DNA of 7,526 nt, from positions 1-7,526 of the forward strand of contig CASECH010000216.1 in the NCBI GenBank assembly GCA_949286405.1, read 5' to 3'. The notes beneath the pieces were generated by a model, which saw only the letters and a program-made list of their open reading frames with translations, made no database searches and was not told where the DNA came from. Made by a program: the position numbers and the translations under genes. This DNA comes from an uncultured bacterium. Lineage in GTDB: Bacteria; Cyanobacteriota; Vampirovibrionia; Gastranaerophilales; Gastranaerophilaceae. Shown one piece after another: positions 6,118 to 7,526 of this stretch; within the stretch, counting starts at the first letter, position 1, and each line of letters opens with the position of its first letter.

Positions 6118-7359
6118 ATGAATAATAAGACAAATATATTATTAATATGTGATGATAAGTCTTTGGCATCTTCTATTGTTGAAAAATTAATTTTTATGCG
6201 TTCAGGAGATACTGTAAGAGTTTCTGACTATGAGAAAGCAAGGAGAAATATTCAGTTACTGTTGCCTGAGATTATTTTTGTGTGTGAAAATTGTCAGAAG
6301 TCTTTAACTATAAAATTGATTTCAGATATTGTTGATAATGATTCTGAATCTTCTGTAGTATTACTTGTTAAAAATTACGATTCTGAATTTATATTAAGTG
6401 CATATGATGCCGGAATTGTTGATTTTACATCGACAGATGTTCAGAATTTCGAGTTAGTTATTAGAGCCGTTAATAATCTAAAGATATTCAGTGAACGTTC
6501 TGTGGCAGAAAGAAATAAAAAATTATTAGTTCATCATGGTGTAATCGATGGAATTACTGGTTTTTACACTGCTAATAGTGCTAAATTGGTTTTTGAAACT
6601 GAAGTTGCTGATAATTTTATAGATTGTGGTATTTTTATGGTTATTGAACCTGACGAATTAAGCAAAGAGAAATTTTCATTAGATAAGTTTGCAAATGCTG
6701 TAAAATCGTCTTTAAGACGAAGAGATTTAGTGTTTAATTCAAAAGGTGCTAAGTTTTATTTATTTTTGCCAAATACTTCTTTGGAAGGAGCTTTAGCAGT
6801 AATTGAGAAAATAGAATTGAATTATGGTGATAACTTTAAAATAAAGTCAGGAATTACTGATATTAATAAGAAATCTTTTGAAAGATTAGAGCTTGAAACT
6901 TTAAAGGCTTTGTCTGAAGCGGTTTATTCCAATAAGTCTTATGTATTCATTCAGGAAGATAGTCAAGAAACTTTGGATGACTGGCTTGAAAATGATGAAT
7001 CTGTTGAAAAAAATTATAAATTGTTTAAACAGATTTTTAATAAAAAATTGGAGAAAGTTATCGCACCTGTTTTTTATAGGTTACAAAAAGCTTATGAGGA
7101 AAAACTTTTTGCGACTCAAATTGAGCAGTATACAGAAGAAGAACAGTGTGTATTTTTGTTGAAAAACAGAAAGCATGAAAGCTGTCTGAAGATTGTTTAT
7201 CCGGGATTTAATAAAATTGTTATTTATATTACGCATGTTGGTTTAGATAGTCCTGAAGATAAAGAAATTTCTTTACCTTTGTCAAAAGTTACCCCTAAAG
7301 AACTTTTTGATATTGTTGAGTCTTTTATTAAAGAATTTAAATGTACGTCCATAGATTAA
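6118..7359 (+). CDS. Degenerate receiver plus degenerate GGDEF-domain protein with unknown C-terminal domain
   Basis: A 413-aa cytoplasmic signalling-like protein. Residues about 5-125 have a response-regulator receiver layout: acidic pair Asp12-Asp13 after the first strand, and LPEIIFVCEN (49-58) as the third strand. The phosphoacceptor Asp position is Cys56, and the later Thr/Ser and Lys sites are also unlike the consensus. Residues about 141-280 resemble a GGDEF domain. DGITGFYTANSAKLVFETEV (144-163) matches the 'D.LTGL.NR' start and RRRDLVFNSKGAKFYLFLP (200-218) matches the core, but the GG(D/E)EF motif reads KGAKF (209-213), so cyclase activity is not expected. Residues about 285-413 are an acidic linker and an alpha/beta region I do not recognise. 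There is no membrane segment. The start ATG 6118 lies 7 nt after ftsX, so it is co-transcribed with ftsEX. A binding or regulatory role is inferred; phosphorylation and c-di-GMP synthesis are both unlikely. Confidence 0.78.
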   Translation: MNNKTNILLICDDKSLASSIVEKLIFMRSGDTVRVSDYEKARRNIQLLLPEIIFVCENCQKSLTIKLISDIVDNDSESSVVLLVKNYDSEFILSAYDAGIVDFTSTDVQNFELVIRAVNNLKIFSERSVAERNKKLLVHHGVIDGITGFYTANSAKLVFETEVADNFIDCGIFMVIEPDELSKEKFSLDKFANAVKSSLRRRDLVFNSKGAKFYLFLPNTSLEGALAVIEKIELNYGDNFKIKSGITDINKKSFERLELETLKALSEAVYSNKSYVFIQEDSQETLDDWLENDESVEKNYKLFKQIFNKKLEKVIAPVFYRLQKAYEEKLFATQIEQYTEEEQCVFLLKNRKHESCLKIVYPGFNKIVIYITHVGLDSPEDKEISLPLSKVTPKELFDIVESFIKEFKCTSID

Positions 7360-7365
7360 CTAAAA

Positions 7366-7371
7366 AAGGAG
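7366..7371 (+). promoter_or_regulatory. Ribosome binding site of the isochorismatase-family gene
   Basis: AAGGAG within AAAAAAGGAG, five bases before ATG 7377. It is the strongest Shine-Dalgarno sequence in the window and fixes the start. Confidence 0.8.
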
Positions 7372-7376
7372 TGAAG

Positions 7377-7526
7377 ATGAACACATTATCAGCAGAAAAT
7401 AGTTTGTTATTGATTATTGATATTCAAGAAAGGCTAGTGGCAGCTTTGGAAAAAGATACGGTAGTTTCAAAGGCTGTAAAAGTTGCAAGTGCTGCTAAAG
7501 CCTTAGGCATACCTACAATTGTAACA
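7377..7526 (+). CDS. Isochorismatase-family (cysteine hydrolase) protein, 3' end outside window (partial)
   Basis: The first 50 residues of a gene that continues past the right edge. LLLIIDIQERLVAAL (10-24) is the hallmark first strand of the isochorismatase-like cysteine hydrolase family, with Asp15 as the first residue of the expected Asp-Lys-Cys triad. ALGIPTIVT (42-50) matches the second strand. The Lys and Cys lie beyond the window and cannot be checked. Members hydrolyse small amides or related compounds (nicotinamidase, isochorismatase, YcaC-like proteins); the substrate cannot be told from this fragment. The start is 17 nt after the previous stop, with a strong ribosome binding site, so it probably belongs to the same operon, though the gap leaves room for a weak break. 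Confidence 0.82.
   Translation, partial: MNTLSAENSLLLIIDIQERLVAALEKDTVVSKAVKVASAAKALGIPTIVT

Noticed and set aside
6941..7162. Plus-strand frame of 73 codons inside the receiver/GGDEF-like gene
   Set aside because: It is an out-of-frame shadow of the longer gene, with no ribosome binding site or recognisable product.
1..7526. CRISPR array, tRNA, rRNA, insertion sequence or attachment site
   Set aside because: I saw no regularly spaced repeats, cloverleaf-like genes, transposase motifs or terminal repeats on either strand.

Overview
The window is AT-rich bacterial DNA (roughly one third G+C by eye) with tightly packed genes, clear Shine-Dalgarno sites, sigma70-like promoters and the standard bacterial code (TGA works as a stop in ftsE and in the transketolase gene). 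Three things together suggest a gut-type non-photosynthetic cyanobacterial relative (Melainabacteria/Vampirovibrionia, order Gastranaerophilales). They are the tail of a prepilin-like surface protein with an 'LKKAYSTL' segment, a DING...PN..GKDVF block and a 'DGW...DYPW' end; a cytoplasmic Pro/Gln/Tyr-rich HEAT-like protein; and an orphan transketolase half next to ftsEX. This placement is an inference from recalled family resemblance, not from a search.

Layout. (1) Positions 1-601 hold the 3' part of a pseudopilin-like gene, closed by an intrinsic terminator at 605-636. (2) A promoter near 641-669 drives two overlapping PlsC-type acyltransferase genes (708-1394 and 1387-2091), both with FPQG where the family usually has FPEG. 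(3) A perfect 21-bp inverted repeat (2127-2171) separates them from a convergent minus-strand gene (2198-3322) for a Pro/Gln/Tyr-rich protein with HEAT-like helices. (4) A divergent spacer (3323-3552) carries an extended -10 promoter. It reads into a plus-strand operon: transketolase C-terminal half (3553-4515), ftsE (4532-5209), ftsX (5202-6110), a degenerate receiver plus degenerate GGDEF protein (6118-7359), and the start of an isochorismatase-family hydrolase (7377 to the window end).

How the genes work together. The acyltransferases should make phosphatidic acid from acylated glycerol phosphate. FtsE and FtsX should form the divisome ABC-type complex that activates peptidoglycan hydrolases. 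The gene directly after ftsX looks like a signalling protein that has lost both its phosphoacceptor and its GG(D/E)EF catalytic motif, so it is more likely a binding or scaffold protein. Its position after ftsEX makes it the best candidate here for something undescribed. Three start codons were moved downstream (to 708, 1387 and 3553) because the ribosome binding sites or the promoter position favour the shorter forms.
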